A DNA stretch of 64,000 nt. Source: Shewanella putrefaciens. Its GTDB lineage: Bacteria > Pseudomonadota > Gammaproteobacteria > Enterobacterales > Shewanellaceae. The DNA lies in the NCBI RefSeq assembly GCF_016406325.1, contig NZ_CP066370.1:3596001-3660000 (forward strand). The letters are read 5' to 3'. The position numbers and the translations under genes are program-made. Positions 34,753 to 44,252 of the stretch are shown here, one piece after another (position 1 is the stretch's first letter; each line of letters begins with the position of its first letter). Under the pieces are notes generated by a model that ran no database searches, was not told the origin of the DNA, and was given only the letters and a program-made list of their open reading frames with translations.

Positions 34753-36122
34753 ATGCTCATGCCAACTATCGGCACCGAAAATATACTGCTGAATGGCTTG
34801 CCCTAGTCAACAACCTCTCCAGATCTGATGCAGGGCAACTAGAGCACCTTATTCATCAAAATCAACATGCCCTTAGCGATACTTTTTATCAAGCGATGAT
34901 GCAAGACAGTTCAGCATCTGAATTCTTGTCTAATGATTTAGTACAAAAACGCTTAAAAGCATCAATGCAACAATGGTTGACGGATATGTTTCAAAGTCAG
35001 ACGACCGAGCATATTCAAGCACTCGTTGCACAACAGATAAAAATTGGTGAAATTCACGCCCGAATTGGTGTACCAGTACACTTAGTACTCAATGGCGCTC
35101 GCTACCTAAAAACAAGAATCACCCAGTTAACCAGTCACGCACTTGCATCCCATACAAGTATCTTGATTGATTTGGCAATGGAGATAATGAGCCAAGCGTA
35201 TTCTAACTCACATGAGCGAAATTCCCGCTCAGAGGAAGCCTATCGCTTACATGCTATTGCACAAAATATTGCCCATGAAAAAGATAAACAACGTGCCGCG
35301 TTCCTAGATTGGGAAAACAAAGTCATGTTTGATTGCGCAAGTGGTGTTGATGCAGCGCTACTTCAGCCATTATATTCTTCTGAGTTTGGTTTATGGTTTC
35401 GCCATAAAGCAGAGCACGCTTTTGCGGGCGCGGAGGAGATAACACTGATTAATGACGGTATTAACCATATTGATAATGTGTTGCTACCTCTTTTAGCATT
35501 ACCCTCCTTACAAGCCGATACCAAAAAGCTCCAATGCCTTCGTGAATTGCGCGAGCAATCTAAATCTATCCGTTACTATCTTGATCTTTTATTTGAGCAA
35601 AATCGAGAGGTTGAATCTGGTCGTGATGTTCTTACGCGGTTGTTAAACAGAAAATTTCTCCCCGCAGTGATGACGAAAGAAGTCAGCTATAGTCGGCGTA
35701 ATAAAAGTCAATTTGCGATACTTGCTATTGATATTGACCATTTTAAAACCGTAAATGATTCCTATGGACATGAAGGCGGTGACCTTGTATTGCAACATCT
35801 GGCGGCATTACTGAGTAATACAGGTCGAGGTGGAGATTATTTATTTCGCCTCGGTGGAGAGGAATTTCTAATGTTGTTAGTCGATATAAACGCCAGAGAA
35901 GCGGCTCTCTCGGCTGAAAATATCCGACGCAAAGTTGAGCGTGAAACCTTTTTACTGCCACACAATCAACAACTACAAATTACAGTCAGTATTGGTTTAG
36001 CAATGTATGATGGGCATCCAGACTATCAACGATGTTTACGGGCTGCTGACGATGCGCTATTTGCCGCTAAGCGCGCTGGCCGTAACTGTATTATCACCGC
36101 GAAAGACAAAGCTGACAGCTAA
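34753..36122 (+). pseudogene. DosC-like globin-coupled diguanylate cyclase, apparently frameshifted near the N-terminus
   Basis: ATG at 34753 has AAGGA upstream but reaches TAG after 17 codons. The frame that encodes the protein is open from 34743 without any start until ATG 34896, which would give 408 residues. One added A in the run at 34778-34781 joins the two frames into about 456 residues, close to E. coli DosC (460). The restored N-terminus (KYTAEWLALV to TFYQAM) is the first globin helix, with the likely distal Tyr at 34887-34889. The haem-ligand His follows in GEIHARIG, then the GGDEF domain with GGEEF at 320-324 and an RGGD inhibitory site at 311 (408-residue numbering). Translation from 34896 would lose helix A. 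A sequencing error is possible. Confidence 0.8.
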
Positions 36123-36712
36123 ATCTTAGGATCCTTTGGATCTATGTCTTTATCTGAAACTTGGTGGATCATTGGCTTTGGCTCGAGAGGATCCTCTTTA
36201 TGCTCAAAATCGCCCTCGTAGGTATTTCCCTGAGCGGGTTTATCCTGTTCAAAAGGCGAGTGTCCAAATGGGTTAGATCCCGGGTCTTGTGTATGCTGAC
36301 TAAATGGCCCTTCACCAAAACCGCCCTTCATTCCACCATGCAATCCCGCAACCACGCGTAACTGCATACGTTTAAAGACCAAAGCAGCAATAGGGCGACG
36401 AGTTAACGGCGTTAAAAGCAATAAGCCAATAAAATCCGTTACAAATCCGGGTATAACCAACAACACACCCGCCATCGCTAGCATCATGCCTTCGACAATT
36501 TCTTGCCCAGGTGCTTCGCCCCTTGTGAGCTTTTGTTGCACTTGCATTAAAGTACTGATCCCTTGGCTGCGCACCAGTGATACCCCAAGTATCGCGGTAA
36601 AGAGAACTAAGCCAATGGTGGTCCACGTTCCTAACACTTCACCAACACGCATTAGCACCGATAGCTCAACCACAGGGATCAGCACAAAAAGTAAAAATAG
36701 AATGAATAACAT
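36119..36712 (-). CDS. fxsA: FxsA family membrane protein
   Basis: A 197-residue inner-membrane protein with three or four hydrophobic segments in the first 115 residues (MLFILFLLFVLIPVVELSVL; TTIGLVLFTAILGVSLV; GVLLVIPGFVTDFIGLLLL) and a hydrophilic tail rich in Gly, Pro, Asp and Lys. This is the FxsA (suppressor of F exclusion of phage T7) pattern. It overlaps the 3' end of the cyclase gene by four bases, convergent. Three copies of an 18-bp repeat lie directly upstream. Confidence 0.9.
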   Translation of the reverse strand: MLFILFLLFVLIPVVELSVLMRVGEVLGTWTTIGLVLFTAILGVSLVRSQGISTLMQVQQKLTRGEAPGQEIVEGMMLAMAGVLLVIPGFVTDFIGLLLLTPLTRRPIAALVFKRMQLRVVAGLHGGMKGGFGEGPFSQHTQDPGSNPFGHSPFEQDKPAQGNTYEGDFEHKEDPLEPKPMIHQVSDKDIDPKDPKI

Positions 36713-36723
36713 ACCGACCTCAG

Positions 36724-36776
36724 TTTTATCTCACTATCCGTTTTTATCCGATTATCCGTTTTTATCTCACTATCAC
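36724..36776. repeat. three tandem copies of a 17-18 bp repeat upstream of fxsA
   Basis: Units at 36724-36740, 36741-36758 and 36759-36776 follow TTTTTATCTCACTATCCG with small differences. They start 12 bases upstream of the fxsA ATG, so they may cover its promoter or leader. Confidence 0.85.
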
Positions 36777-36964
36777 TGTAAACTAAATGGGGGTTGTCCG
36801 GTCTTAAATCAAGTCATCAATACGAGCATAGTCCACATCGGAATGTAATTTAGCTCACCCTTTTGTTAACGCGTTAATGTATGAGACCATGAAAACACGT
36901 AAAGTAGCTTACCCCAACGGGCTTAAGTGAAGTTTAAGATTGTTAAGGGACGATACCCCATACC

Positions 36965-37288
36965 ATGCAAGATCAATATTTAGTGGTGAGCACTACCTGC
37001 CCAGATGAGTCACTGGCCAACACCTTAGCATGCGCCTTAATCGAGTCGCGTATTGCCGCGTGTGTGCATATATCGGCGCCAATTCGTTCTATATATTCGT
37101 GGGAGGGGAAAATCTGTGAAGAGCAAGAAATTAGCTTACACATTAAATGTTTACAAAATCGTTATGCCGAGTTAGAACAACTTGTGCTAACACTCCACCC
37201 TTACCAAGTACCTGAAATAATTGCCGTACCTGTGACTCACGGGCTACCAGCTTACTTAGATTGGATAAAAGATAACACGCAGCCATGA
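36965..37288 (+). CDS. cutA: divalent cation tolerance protein CutA
   Basis: A 107-residue CutA1 (VSTTCPDESLANTLACALIESRIAACVHI, SIYSWEGKICEEQEISLHIK, HPYQVPEIIAVPV), a trimeric ferredoxin-like fold associated with copper tolerance. Its stop overlaps the dsbD start (ATGA), so the two are translationally coupled; the cutA-dsbD order is conserved in gammaproteobacteria. A 12-bp palindrome TTAACGCGTTAA lies at 36866-36877, about 90 bases upstream. Confidence 0.95.
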   Translation: MQDQYLVVSTTCPDESLANTLACALIESRIAACVHISAPIRSIYSWEGKICEEQEISLHIKCLQNRYAELEQLVLTLHPYQVPEIIAVPVTHGLPAYLDWIKDNTQP

Positions 37289-39099
37289 AAAAACTACTTA
37301 GCCTTATCTTCACCTCTTTATTGCTCCTCGCTCCGCTAACCTATAGCGAGGGCGTTTTAGCAAACACCTTTGGTTTTTTAAAAAGTGAACCAGAACTAAT
37401 GCCCGTCGATAAGGCATTTGTTTTCGATTACAAGCAGGAAGGGAATCAAGTCAAACTCAATTGGGTTATCGCCGACGGTTACTATATGTACCGCGATAAA
37501 CTGGTATTCTCCGTCAATGGTGCCGAATTAGGCACCATCGCCTTACCCCAGGGTAAACCCCATACCGATGAATATTTTGGCGAACAAGAAGTCTATTACA
37601 CCTATGTAGATATTCCTGTTGGCCTAAAGCAAGCCGATGAAAATAGTACACTCACTGTTACCTTTATGGGATGTGCCGAAGGCAAACTATGTTATCCGCC
37701 CACAAAGCGCGAAGTGTCCCTTAAAGCCGTAGCTGCCAACGACGGTATTCTAGCCAATGGTGACGCGACAAAGACTCAAGCAGTCAGTCCAGATAAAACC
37801 ACCCAACCTATCACTCAACAAGACACCCTAAGCCAAATGCTATCCAACGACAGCTTAATTTGGACCTTAGTGATCTTTTTTGGCTTAGGTATTGGTTTAG
37901 CACTGACGCCCTGCGTCTTTCCTATGTACCCCATTTTGTCTGGCATTATTGTCGGCCAAGGACAAAAACTCTCAACGGCAAAAGCTTTTACCTTGTCCAT
38001 GGCCTATGTACAAGGTATGGCAATTACTTACTCACTTCTGGGCTTAGTTGTCGCTTCAGCCGGGATGAAGTATCAGGCCGCACTCCAACATCCTGCTGTG
38101 TTAGTTGTATTGGCTATCCTGTTCTTTGTTCTTAGCTTATCGATGTTTGGCCTTTATGATTTAAAACTGCCATCACGCTGGCAGGAAAAAATGAACTCGG
38201 TATCAAACAGTCAAAAGGGTGGCAACTTAGTTGGCGTATTTTTGATGGGAGTGATTTCGGGTCTAGTGGCATCTCCTTGTACAACGGCTCCACTGTCGGG
38301 TGCATTAGTCTATGTGGCGCAAACGGGTGATTTACTCCAAGGCTTCTTAGCGCTTTACGTACTCAGCATGGGAATGGGCGTGCCTTTATTGATCATTGGC
38401 ACCTCTGGCGGTAAATTGCTGCCGCGCGCTGGAGCATGGATGAATATCATTAAAACCGTGTTTGGTTTCCTTCTCATAGCAGTGTCCATTGTGATGCTTG
38501 GCCGTATTTGGACTGGCGTCATTTCCGATGTGCTTTGGTCACTTTGGGGCATTAGTTTCACTGGCTACTTGATGCACCAAAACAAACTGAGCACCTTTAA
38601 CTGGAAACAGACTGTCCGTTCAATACTGTTAATGCTGACTCTCCTCGCTAGCTTCTCCTATGGTTTTCAATCAGTAATGAGGCATTTTGGTTTTAGCCAT
38701 CATCCTGTGGGCGTCGCGGTGACGTCCGAAGAATCCCATGGCTTCAAACGCATTAAGTCAGTAGAAGATCTAGATCGCGAAATCACGGCGGCAGTGGCCG
38801 AAGGCAAACCTGTGATGTTAGATCTTTATGCTGATTGGTGCGTTGCCTGTAAAGAATTTGAAGCCATAACCTTTAAGGATGCAGAAGTCTTAAATCGCAT
38901 GAATAAAATAGTGTTATTGCAAGCCGATGTGACTAAAACGGATGCTGTGGATGTCGCTCTTTTAGAAAAATACAATGTGCTCGGTTTACCAACTCTGTTG
39001 ATGTTTAACGAGCAGGGCGCGCAAAGGGAAGATTTACGCGTGACAGGCTTTATGGGGCCTAAAGACTTTGCGGCCCATTTAGATCACCTAGTAAAATAA
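37285..39099 (+). CDS. dsbD: thiol:disulfide interchange protein DsbD
   Basis: 604 residues with a signal peptide, a periplasmic alpha domain with Cys130 and Cys136 (GCAEGKLCYPP), an eight-helix membrane beta domain with cysteines in LTPCVFPMYP and ASPCTTAPLS, and a C-terminal thioredoxin-like gamma domain with CVAC at 519-522. All six catalytic cysteines are present. It carries electrons from cytoplasmic thioredoxin to periplasmic DsbC and to cytochrome c maturation, relevant in a cytochrome-rich genus. A strong terminator follows. Confidence 0.96.
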   Translation: MKKLLSLIFTSLLLLAPLTYSEGVLANTFGFLKSEPELMPVDKAFVFDYKQEGNQVKLNWVIADGYYMYRDKLVFSVNGAELGTIALPQGKPHTDEYFGEQEVYYTYVDIPVGLKQADENSTLTVTFMGCAEGKLCYPPTKREVSLKAVAANDGILANGDATKTQAVSPDKTTQPITQQDTLSQMLSNDSLIWTLVIFFGLGIGLALTPCVFPMYPILSGIIVGQGQKLSTAKAFTLSMAYVQGMAITYSLLGLVVASAGMKYQAALQHPAVLVVLAILFFVLSLSMFGLYDLKLPSRWQEKMNSVSNSQKGGNLVGVFLMGVISGLVASPCTTAPLSGALVYVAQTGDLLQGFLALYVLSMGMGVPLLIIGTSGGKLLPRAGAWMNIIKTVFGFLLIAVSIVMLGRIWTGVISDVLWSLWGISFTGYLMHQNKLSTFNWKQTVRSILLMLTLLASFSYGFQSVMRHFGFSHHPVGVAVTSEESHGFKRIKSVEDLDREITAAVAEGKPVMLDLYADWCVACKEFEAITFKDAEVLNRMNKIVLLQADVTKTDAVDVALLEKYNVLGLPTLLMFNEQGAQREDLRVTGFMGPKDFAAHLDHLVK

Positions 39100-39192
39100 A
39101 TGTAACACCTTATAGAACATAATGTTAAGCAAAGCCCCAAGATAAAATTATGGTAGTTTGGGTTTAAACACTGCTTTGACACAACCACAAAG

Positions 39193-39228
39193 AAAAGCGG
39201 ACTTTTTTAATTAAAAGTCCGCTTTTTT
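39193..39228 (+). terminator. rho-independent terminator of cutA-dsbD
   Basis: A perfect 14-bp stem AAAAGCGGACTTTT / AAAAGTCCGCTTTT (39193-39206, 39213-39226) with a 6-base loop and T-rich tail. Confidence 0.95.
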
Positions 39229-39292
39229 ATCGCTCTGTCATCGATTTCTTATACAATTCATTCTTATTGTGGACTTTTTAAATTGGAGCATT

Positions 39293-40936
39293 ATGGAACC
39301 GGCTATCCTTGTCATCACACTCGTCTGCGGCATGCTCGTCAGCAGGATAGGACTCCCACCTCTCATCGGCTATTTAGTGGCGGGCTTTGTCCTGTTTGTT
39401 TTAGGCATAGAAAAAGAAAGTCTGCCACTACTGCAAGAACTCGCAAACCTCGGGGTTACCCTATTGCTCTTTGCTATTGGCTTAAAACTGGATATTCGGA
39501 GTCTATTCAAAGCTGAGGTTTGGGCGGGTTCGAGCATACACTTAATACTATCAATGCTAATATTTGTGCCCATTCTTAAAATCTTAGGCCTTATCGGCTT
39601 AAGTCAACTGACTAGCCTTAATATTGAGCAACTTACCCTACTTGCTTTTGCCTTAAGTTTTTCAAGCACCGTATTTGCCGTAAAAGTATTGGAGGATAAG
39701 GGGGATATACAATCTCTCTATGGTCGTGTTGCCATTGGTATCCTGATTATGCAGGATATTTTCGCCGTACTGTTTTTAACCATTTCCAAGGGAGATGTAC
39801 CTTCGGTCTGGGCTTTTGCATTACTCTTATTACCGCTGGCTAAGCCGCTTATTTACAAAGCCTTTGATCGTGTAGGACACGGTGAACTATTAGTGCTTTT
39901 CGGACTGGTGATGGCACTTGTGGTCGGTGCTTGGTTATTTGAAGTCGTGGGCTTAAAACCTGACTTAGGCGCCTTAATTATCGGGATCCTACTCGCTGGG
40001 CATAAAAAATCCTCTGAACTCGCAAAATCCTTATTCTATTTTAAAGAACTTTTTCTTGTCGCCTTCTTCTTAACCATTGGGCTCAATGGCTTACCTTCGG
40101 TATCCGATATCGTGCTCGCCGCCCTTTTAGTACTATTAGTCCCGTTAAAAATTCTATTATTTGTCTATATTCTTACCCGCTTTAAGCTACGCTCGCGTAC
40201 CTCAATGTTAGGCTCCTTTAATCTAGGTAATTTCAGTGAGTTCGGCTTAATTGTCGCCGCGGTGGCCACCAGCAAAGGCTGGTTACCTTCGCAGTGGTTA
40301 GTCATTATTGCAGTGGCTTTAAGTTTTAGTTTCTTACTCGCAGCTCCACTCAATGCGACTGTCGGCAATATCTATCAGAGATTCCAACAGCGGTTGGTTA
40401 GATTTGAAAAACAGCCATTACACCCAGAAGATAGACCAATCGCCATTGGCAATCCCCGTTTCTTAATTCTAGGAATGGGTCGTATTGGTAGCGGTGCCTA
40501 CGATGAGCTACGTAACAAATTTGAGGGTGAAATCCTTGGTATCGAACATAAGCAAGAATTGGTGGATTTACACAGAGCCAACGGCCGCAATGTGGTCAAG
40601 GGCGATGCATCAGATACCGACTTTTGGGAAAAACTCGACCATGCACCCAATCTCGAACTCGTACTGCTCGCCATGCCACACCATGCAGGAAATATGTTTG
40701 CAGTTGAACAACTCAAAAAACTCGATTATCAAGGCAAAATCAGTGCGATAGTTCAGTACAGTGATGATGCCGATGCACTAAGGGCATCCGGTGTGCACAG
40801 TGTTTATAACTTGTACGAAGCCGCTGGTGCAGGTTTTGTCGACCATGTTATCCATGAATTACTGCAAGCCTCTGATAAAACAACACTCGAAGAGCAAGAA
40901 GCATTAAAGCCAAGTACATTAAACAATGTGAGTTAA
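39293..40936 (+). CDS. CPA2 cation:proton antiporter with TrkA-N domain
   Basis: A 547-residue KefB/YbaL-like membrane protein. About twelve transmembrane segments (start MEPAILVITLVCGMLVSRIGLPPLIGYLVAG) are followed by a cytoplasmic Rossmann domain (RFLILGMGRIGSGAYDEL, then KGDASD) that senses nucleotides. The ATG at 39293 is preceded by GGAG; the in-frame GTG eight codons earlier is less likely. It probably exchanges potassium or another cation for protons across the inner membrane. Neither a KefF/KefG partner nor a glutathione site is evident. Confidence 0.88.
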   Translation: MEPAILVITLVCGMLVSRIGLPPLIGYLVAGFVLFVLGIEKESLPLLQELANLGVTLLLFAIGLKLDIRSLFKAEVWAGSSIHLILSMLIFVPILKILGLIGLSQLTSLNIEQLTLLAFALSFSSTVFAVKVLEDKGDIQSLYGRVAIGILIMQDIFAVLFLTISKGDVPSVWAFALLLLPLAKPLIYKAFDRVGHGELLVLFGLVMALVVGAWLFEVVGLKPDLGALIIGILLAGHKKSSELAKSLFYFKELFLVAFFLTIGLNGLPSVSDIVLAALLVLLVPLKILLFVYILTRFKLRSRTSMLGSFNLGNFSEFGLIVAAVATSKGWLPSQWLVIIAVALSFSFLLAAPLNATVGNIYQRFQQRLVRFEKQPLHPEDRPIAIGNPRFLILGMGRIGSGAYDELRNKFEGEILGIEHKQELVDLHRANGRNVVKGDASDTDFWEKLDHAPNLELVLLAMPHHAGNMFAVEQLKKLDYQGKISAIVQYSDDADALRASGVHSVYNLYEAAGAGFVDHVIHELLQASDKTTLEEQEALKPSTLNNVS

Positions 40937-40946
40937 CAAAGCATTA

Positions 40947-40978
40947 GATAGGCTCAGAGGAATACCACTGAGCCTATC
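40947..40978. terminator. hairpin after the antiporter gene
   Basis: A perfect 11-bp stem GATAGGCTCAG / CTGAGCCTATC (40947-40957, 40968-40978) with a 10-base loop, 10 bases after the stop codon. There is no U-tract, so it could be a transcript-end stabiliser rather than an efficient terminator. Confidence 0.55.
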
Positions 40979-41184
40979 GCACTTGTAATTTACTATTCTT
41001 TACAAATCAAATGGCTACATCACTTATATAAGATGATTAACTTGTACTCAAGAAGACTATCGATTTTCTCTTTTCTCTCCATCGCAATAACGATACAAAA
41101 TCTCAGTTACATAGCCGACTCAGTCGTGATATAAATCGAAGACAAGAACGAAATTAGCTCAGCTTTTTTGGAAGTTTTCACAGC

Positions 41185-42330
41185 ATGTCAAACCCTGCGC
41201 AGCGCGCCACTAAGTTATTTGTCCAAACCTTTGGCACTAAAGCCGATGATTTATATCAAGCCCCAGGCCGAGTCAATTTGATCGGCGAATATACTGATTA
41301 CAACGATGGTTTTGTATTACCAGCAGCCATTAATTTTCATACCGTTATTGCGGTTAAGCGTCGTGAAGATACCAAGTTTCGCGCCGTTACCGATGCCTTT
41401 CCTGGACAACTCAAAGAGTGGACCTTCGGCCAAGAGGGGCATATTGATCCGGCTGATGGCTGGGTGAATTATCTAAAAGGACTCACAGCGGCCATGGCTC
41501 ACACAGGCCTATTAGCAAAAGGACTGGATTTAGCCATAGTGGGTGATGTTCCTTTAGCTGCTGGTTTATCTTCTTCAGGGGCGCTTGTGGTTGCTTTTGG
41601 CACCGCAATCAGTGATAGCAGCCAACTACACTTATCCCCCATGGCAGTCGCGCAATTAGCCCAGCGTGGTGAGCATAGATATGTTAAATCGGCCTGCAGC
41701 ATTATGGACCATATGATCAGTGCCATGGGTGAGCAGGACCACGCTTTACTGATCGACTGTTTGGATCTCGACAGTGAAGCCATTTCGATCCCCGAAAATT
41801 TAAGCCTTATCATCATAGATGCTCATATTGAAAAACAGCGTTTAGCGGCCACCAATCAACAACGCCGCGATGAGTGTGCCCAAGCTGCTGAATATTTTGG
41901 TTTAGATGCATTGCGCCACTTGGATTTACGTCAGTTAGAAAGTGCTAAAGATAAATTAACTGACACTCTATATCGCCGCGCCAAACATGTAGTGACCGAG
42001 AATAAACGCACTCAGAGTGCTGCGCGTGCTCTCGAACAAAATAATATCACTAAATTTAGCCAGTTAATGGCGCAATCCCATGCCTCACTCAGGGATGATT
42101 TTGAAGTGACCTTGCCCGAATTTGACACCTTAGTTGACATTGTTGGCCAAGTGATAGGAGTACGTGGCGGCATACGTATGACAGATGGTTGTGTCGTGGC
42201 TTTAGTGGATCATGAACTTACCGATGAGGTCGTTGCGGCTGTAGAGCATGATTTTTTCGAGAAAACAGGGATCGATGCCACAGTCTATTTATGTTCTGCA
42301 AGTGCTGGAGCGGGTCGTATCGATAACTAG
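41185..42330 (+). CDS. galK: galactokinase
   Basis: A 381-residue GHMP kinase. APGRVNLIGEYTDYNDGFVLP is the galactokinase signature, GDVPLAAGLSSSGALVVA the ATP loop, and SASAGAGRIDN close to the C-terminus the third GHMP motif. It phosphorylates galactose in the Leloir pathway. galM follows 28 bases later with its own AAGGAAG site. galT and galE are not in this window. Confidence 0.95.
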   Translation: MSNPAQRATKLFVQTFGTKADDLYQAPGRVNLIGEYTDYNDGFVLPAAINFHTVIAVKRREDTKFRAVTDAFPGQLKEWTFGQEGHIDPADGWVNYLKGLTAAMAHTGLLAKGLDLAIVGDVPLAAGLSSSGALVVAFGTAISDSSQLHLSPMAVAQLAQRGEHRYVKSACSIMDHMISAMGEQDHALLIDCLDLDSEAISIPENLSLIIIDAHIEKQRLAATNQQRRDECAQAAEYFGLDALRHLDLRQLESAKDKLTDTLYRRAKHVVTENKRTQSAARALEQNNITKFSQLMAQSHASLRDDFEVTLPEFDTLVDIVGQVIGVRGGIRMTDGCVVALVDHELTDEVVAAVEHDFFEKTGIDATVYLCSASAGAGRIDN

Positions 42331-42358
42331 TTGCTAACAAAATACAGAAGGAAGCGAA

Positions 42359-43393
42359 ATGGTACGTTTCAGTGTATTAGAACCTTGGACGGATCCCCGC
42401 GGTGGCGAAATCGAACGAGTACGGATAGACAATGGAACTCTTGCATTAGAAGTTATCAGCTTAGGCGGTATTATTCGCTCACTTTGGACACCCGATAAAC
42501 ATGGGGAACGTGGCAATATTGTACTTGGTTGCGATAGCGTCGAAGATTACCTCACCCAAAATGCCCATCTTGGTGCCATTACAGGCCGTTTTGCTAATCG
42601 CATTGCTAATGGCAAAATGCACTATCGAGGGCAAAATTATCAACTGGATATCAATCAAGCGACGAACTGTTTACACGGAGGACGTGAAGGTTTTAATCGC
42701 AAAGTCTGGCAATTAGGTACACTCCCCGATGGAGTACGCTTAACACTAGTTAGCCCCGATGGTGACATGGGGTTTCCTGGTAATTGTACTGTGCAATTAG
42801 ACTATCGCTTAGCAGCTAATAACCTCTATGTCGAAATGTTAGCCTCTGTAGATAAGCCTTGCCCCGTTAGTTTGACTCAACACAGTTACTTCAATCTTGA
42901 TGGCTCGGATACTAACCACAACCACTTTATGCAAGTGGATGCCGAGCGTTATCTGACCATAAATGGTGTCAGCATTCCTACTGGAATCGCGAGCGTTGAA
43001 AACTCTATCTTCGACTTACGTCAAGCCGTACGTCTCGGTGATAAACTGCATTCAGCCGAACTCGCTAGTACCCATGGCTACGATCACTGTTATTTGATGA
43101 ATAATTCCGAAGGTTCCCTTGCACGCTTTGGTTGTTTAAGCAGCCCCGTGAGCGGCCGCGCTATGACAGTATTTACCAATCAACCGAGTGTCCAACTTTA
43201 CTGTTCCAATTTTTTAAAAGGGACGTTAGGCCGTCATCAACAGGTTTTCAATCAACACCATGGCGTATGTATAGAACCTCAAATGCCGCCTGACTCACCA
43301 AACCAACCCCATTTATATGGTGATAATGTCTGGTTAGTACCGGGGGAAATTTACCACCATATTAGTCGCTATCAGTTTGATACTTATGCCTAA
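42359..43393 (+). CDS. galM: aldose 1-epimerase (mutarotase)
   Basis: A 344-residue galactose mutarotase. The catalytic histidines lie in NCLHGGREGFN and TQHSYFNLDG; the catalytic glutamate is in GVCIEPQMPPDSPN. It interconverts alpha and beta anomers ahead of GalK. It is the second gene of a galK-galM operon and has no signal peptide. Confidence 0.95.
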   Translation: MVRFSVLEPWTDPRGGEIERVRIDNGTLALEVISLGGIIRSLWTPDKHGERGNIVLGCDSVEDYLTQNAHLGAITGRFANRIANGKMHYRGQNYQLDINQATNCLHGGREGFNRKVWQLGTLPDGVRLTLVSPDGDMGFPGNCTVQLDYRLAANNLYVEMLASVDKPCPVSLTQHSYFNLDGSDTNHNHFMQVDAERYLTINGVSIPTGIASVENSIFDLRQAVRLGDKLHSAELASTHGYDHCYLMNNSEGSLARFGCLSSPVSGRAMTVFTNQPSVQLYCSNFLKGTLGRHQQVFNQHHGVCIEPQMPPDSPNQPHLYGDNVWLVPGEIYHHISRYQFDTYA

Positions 43394-43448
43394 TAATAAA
43401 GATTGTGGATTTAGAAAAGCAGATTGGAAAAAATATAAAAGGTAGGGA

Positions 43449-43481
43449 TAAGGAATAAAATAATGGCTATTTTATTCCTTA
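43449..43481 (+). terminator. AT-rich hairpin after galM
   Basis: A perfect 13-bp stem TAAGGAATAAAAT / ATTTTATTCCTTA (43449-43461, 43469-43481) with a 7-base loop between convergent galM and the next gene. It lacks a clean U-tract but is a likely transcript end. Confidence 0.6.
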
Positions 43482-43509
43482 CAGCATTTGGCTCTAGGCC
43501 AACACTGTG

Positions 43510-43923
43510 TTAATCATCAAAATCATCGCCCCAGTCATCATCAAAATCTGCACCGATAGCATCGGTTTCAATTTCAGGCTCAACTTCAGGCTTCGCCTTA
43601 CGTACAGGAGCGGTCTCTTTGACATTATTAAGATCAATACGAGCTTGATGTTTGCTCATAAATTGAGATCTAGCCGCTTTCCATGCTCCACCAAACTTAG
43701 CCTCAGCAGCTTTTAACGCAGCCTCATCTAAGTCATATAGGTTCACTTTAACAATATCTTCCACGTACTCAACAATGGCGTCACGCTCTGTATTGTATAG
43801 GTAGATTCGTCCAGGAGAGGCGTCTGGCAGTTGGTTGTCATGGACGACAATCGCATTGCCTTTCGATGTTCTCAGCTCACCATACCAAACTTGTTTCTTT
43901 GCTGTGTTATACATATATGCCAA
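43510..43923 (-). CDS. conserved hypothetical protein with acidic tail
   Basis: 137 residues. The N-terminal part (MAYMYNTAKKQVWYGELRTSKGNAIVVHDNQLPDASPGRIYLYNTERDAIVEYV) looks like a small beta-rich domain; a basic middle (KFGGAWKAARSQFMSKHQ) is followed by a tail of Asp and Glu ending FDDDWGDDFDD. No membrane segment. I do not recognise the family. A nucleic-acid-binding or chaperone-like role is conceivable from the charge pattern only. Confidence 0.7.
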   Translation of the reverse strand: MAYMYNTAKKQVWYGELRTSKGNAIVVHDNQLPDASPGRIYLYNTERDAIVEYVEDIVKVNLYDLDEAALKAAEAKFGGAWKAARSQFMSKHQARIDLNNVKETAPVRKAKPEVEPEIETDAIGADFDDDWGDDFDD

Positions 43924-44252
43924 TACCCTTAAATCAACACATACACCATGAGTTTTTTAGTCTGAATAAGCGAAGTGTCGCTTGCTTTGATCCACAAATA
44001 GCGCCGGATTGTCTCTGACGTTTTCAAGTGGGTATTTTTACAGAATATTTCCGATAATCAATGCCTCATACCATGAAATTTTCACTTATTACGCATTAAT
44101 TTCAGCCAAAGTCCCCAAAAAGTTGCGGCACTAACGACTTTAGTCGAAAAAACCATCGCTGCCAGTTTTTATTCAGCCCTTTAATCCATCAAAAGACTGA
44201 CTAGGACAGCTTTACTGTAAAATTCATCCTAATCGCTCACTTGCCGTTTTAA
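43924..44252. other. 329-base intergenic region, nothing recognised
   Basis: The sequence upstream of the 137-residue gene and downstream of the quinone oxidoreductase gene shows no reading frame with a ribosome binding site, no repeat and no RNA gene. A short CGACTTTAGTCG palindrome is the only local symmetry. Confidence 0.45.
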
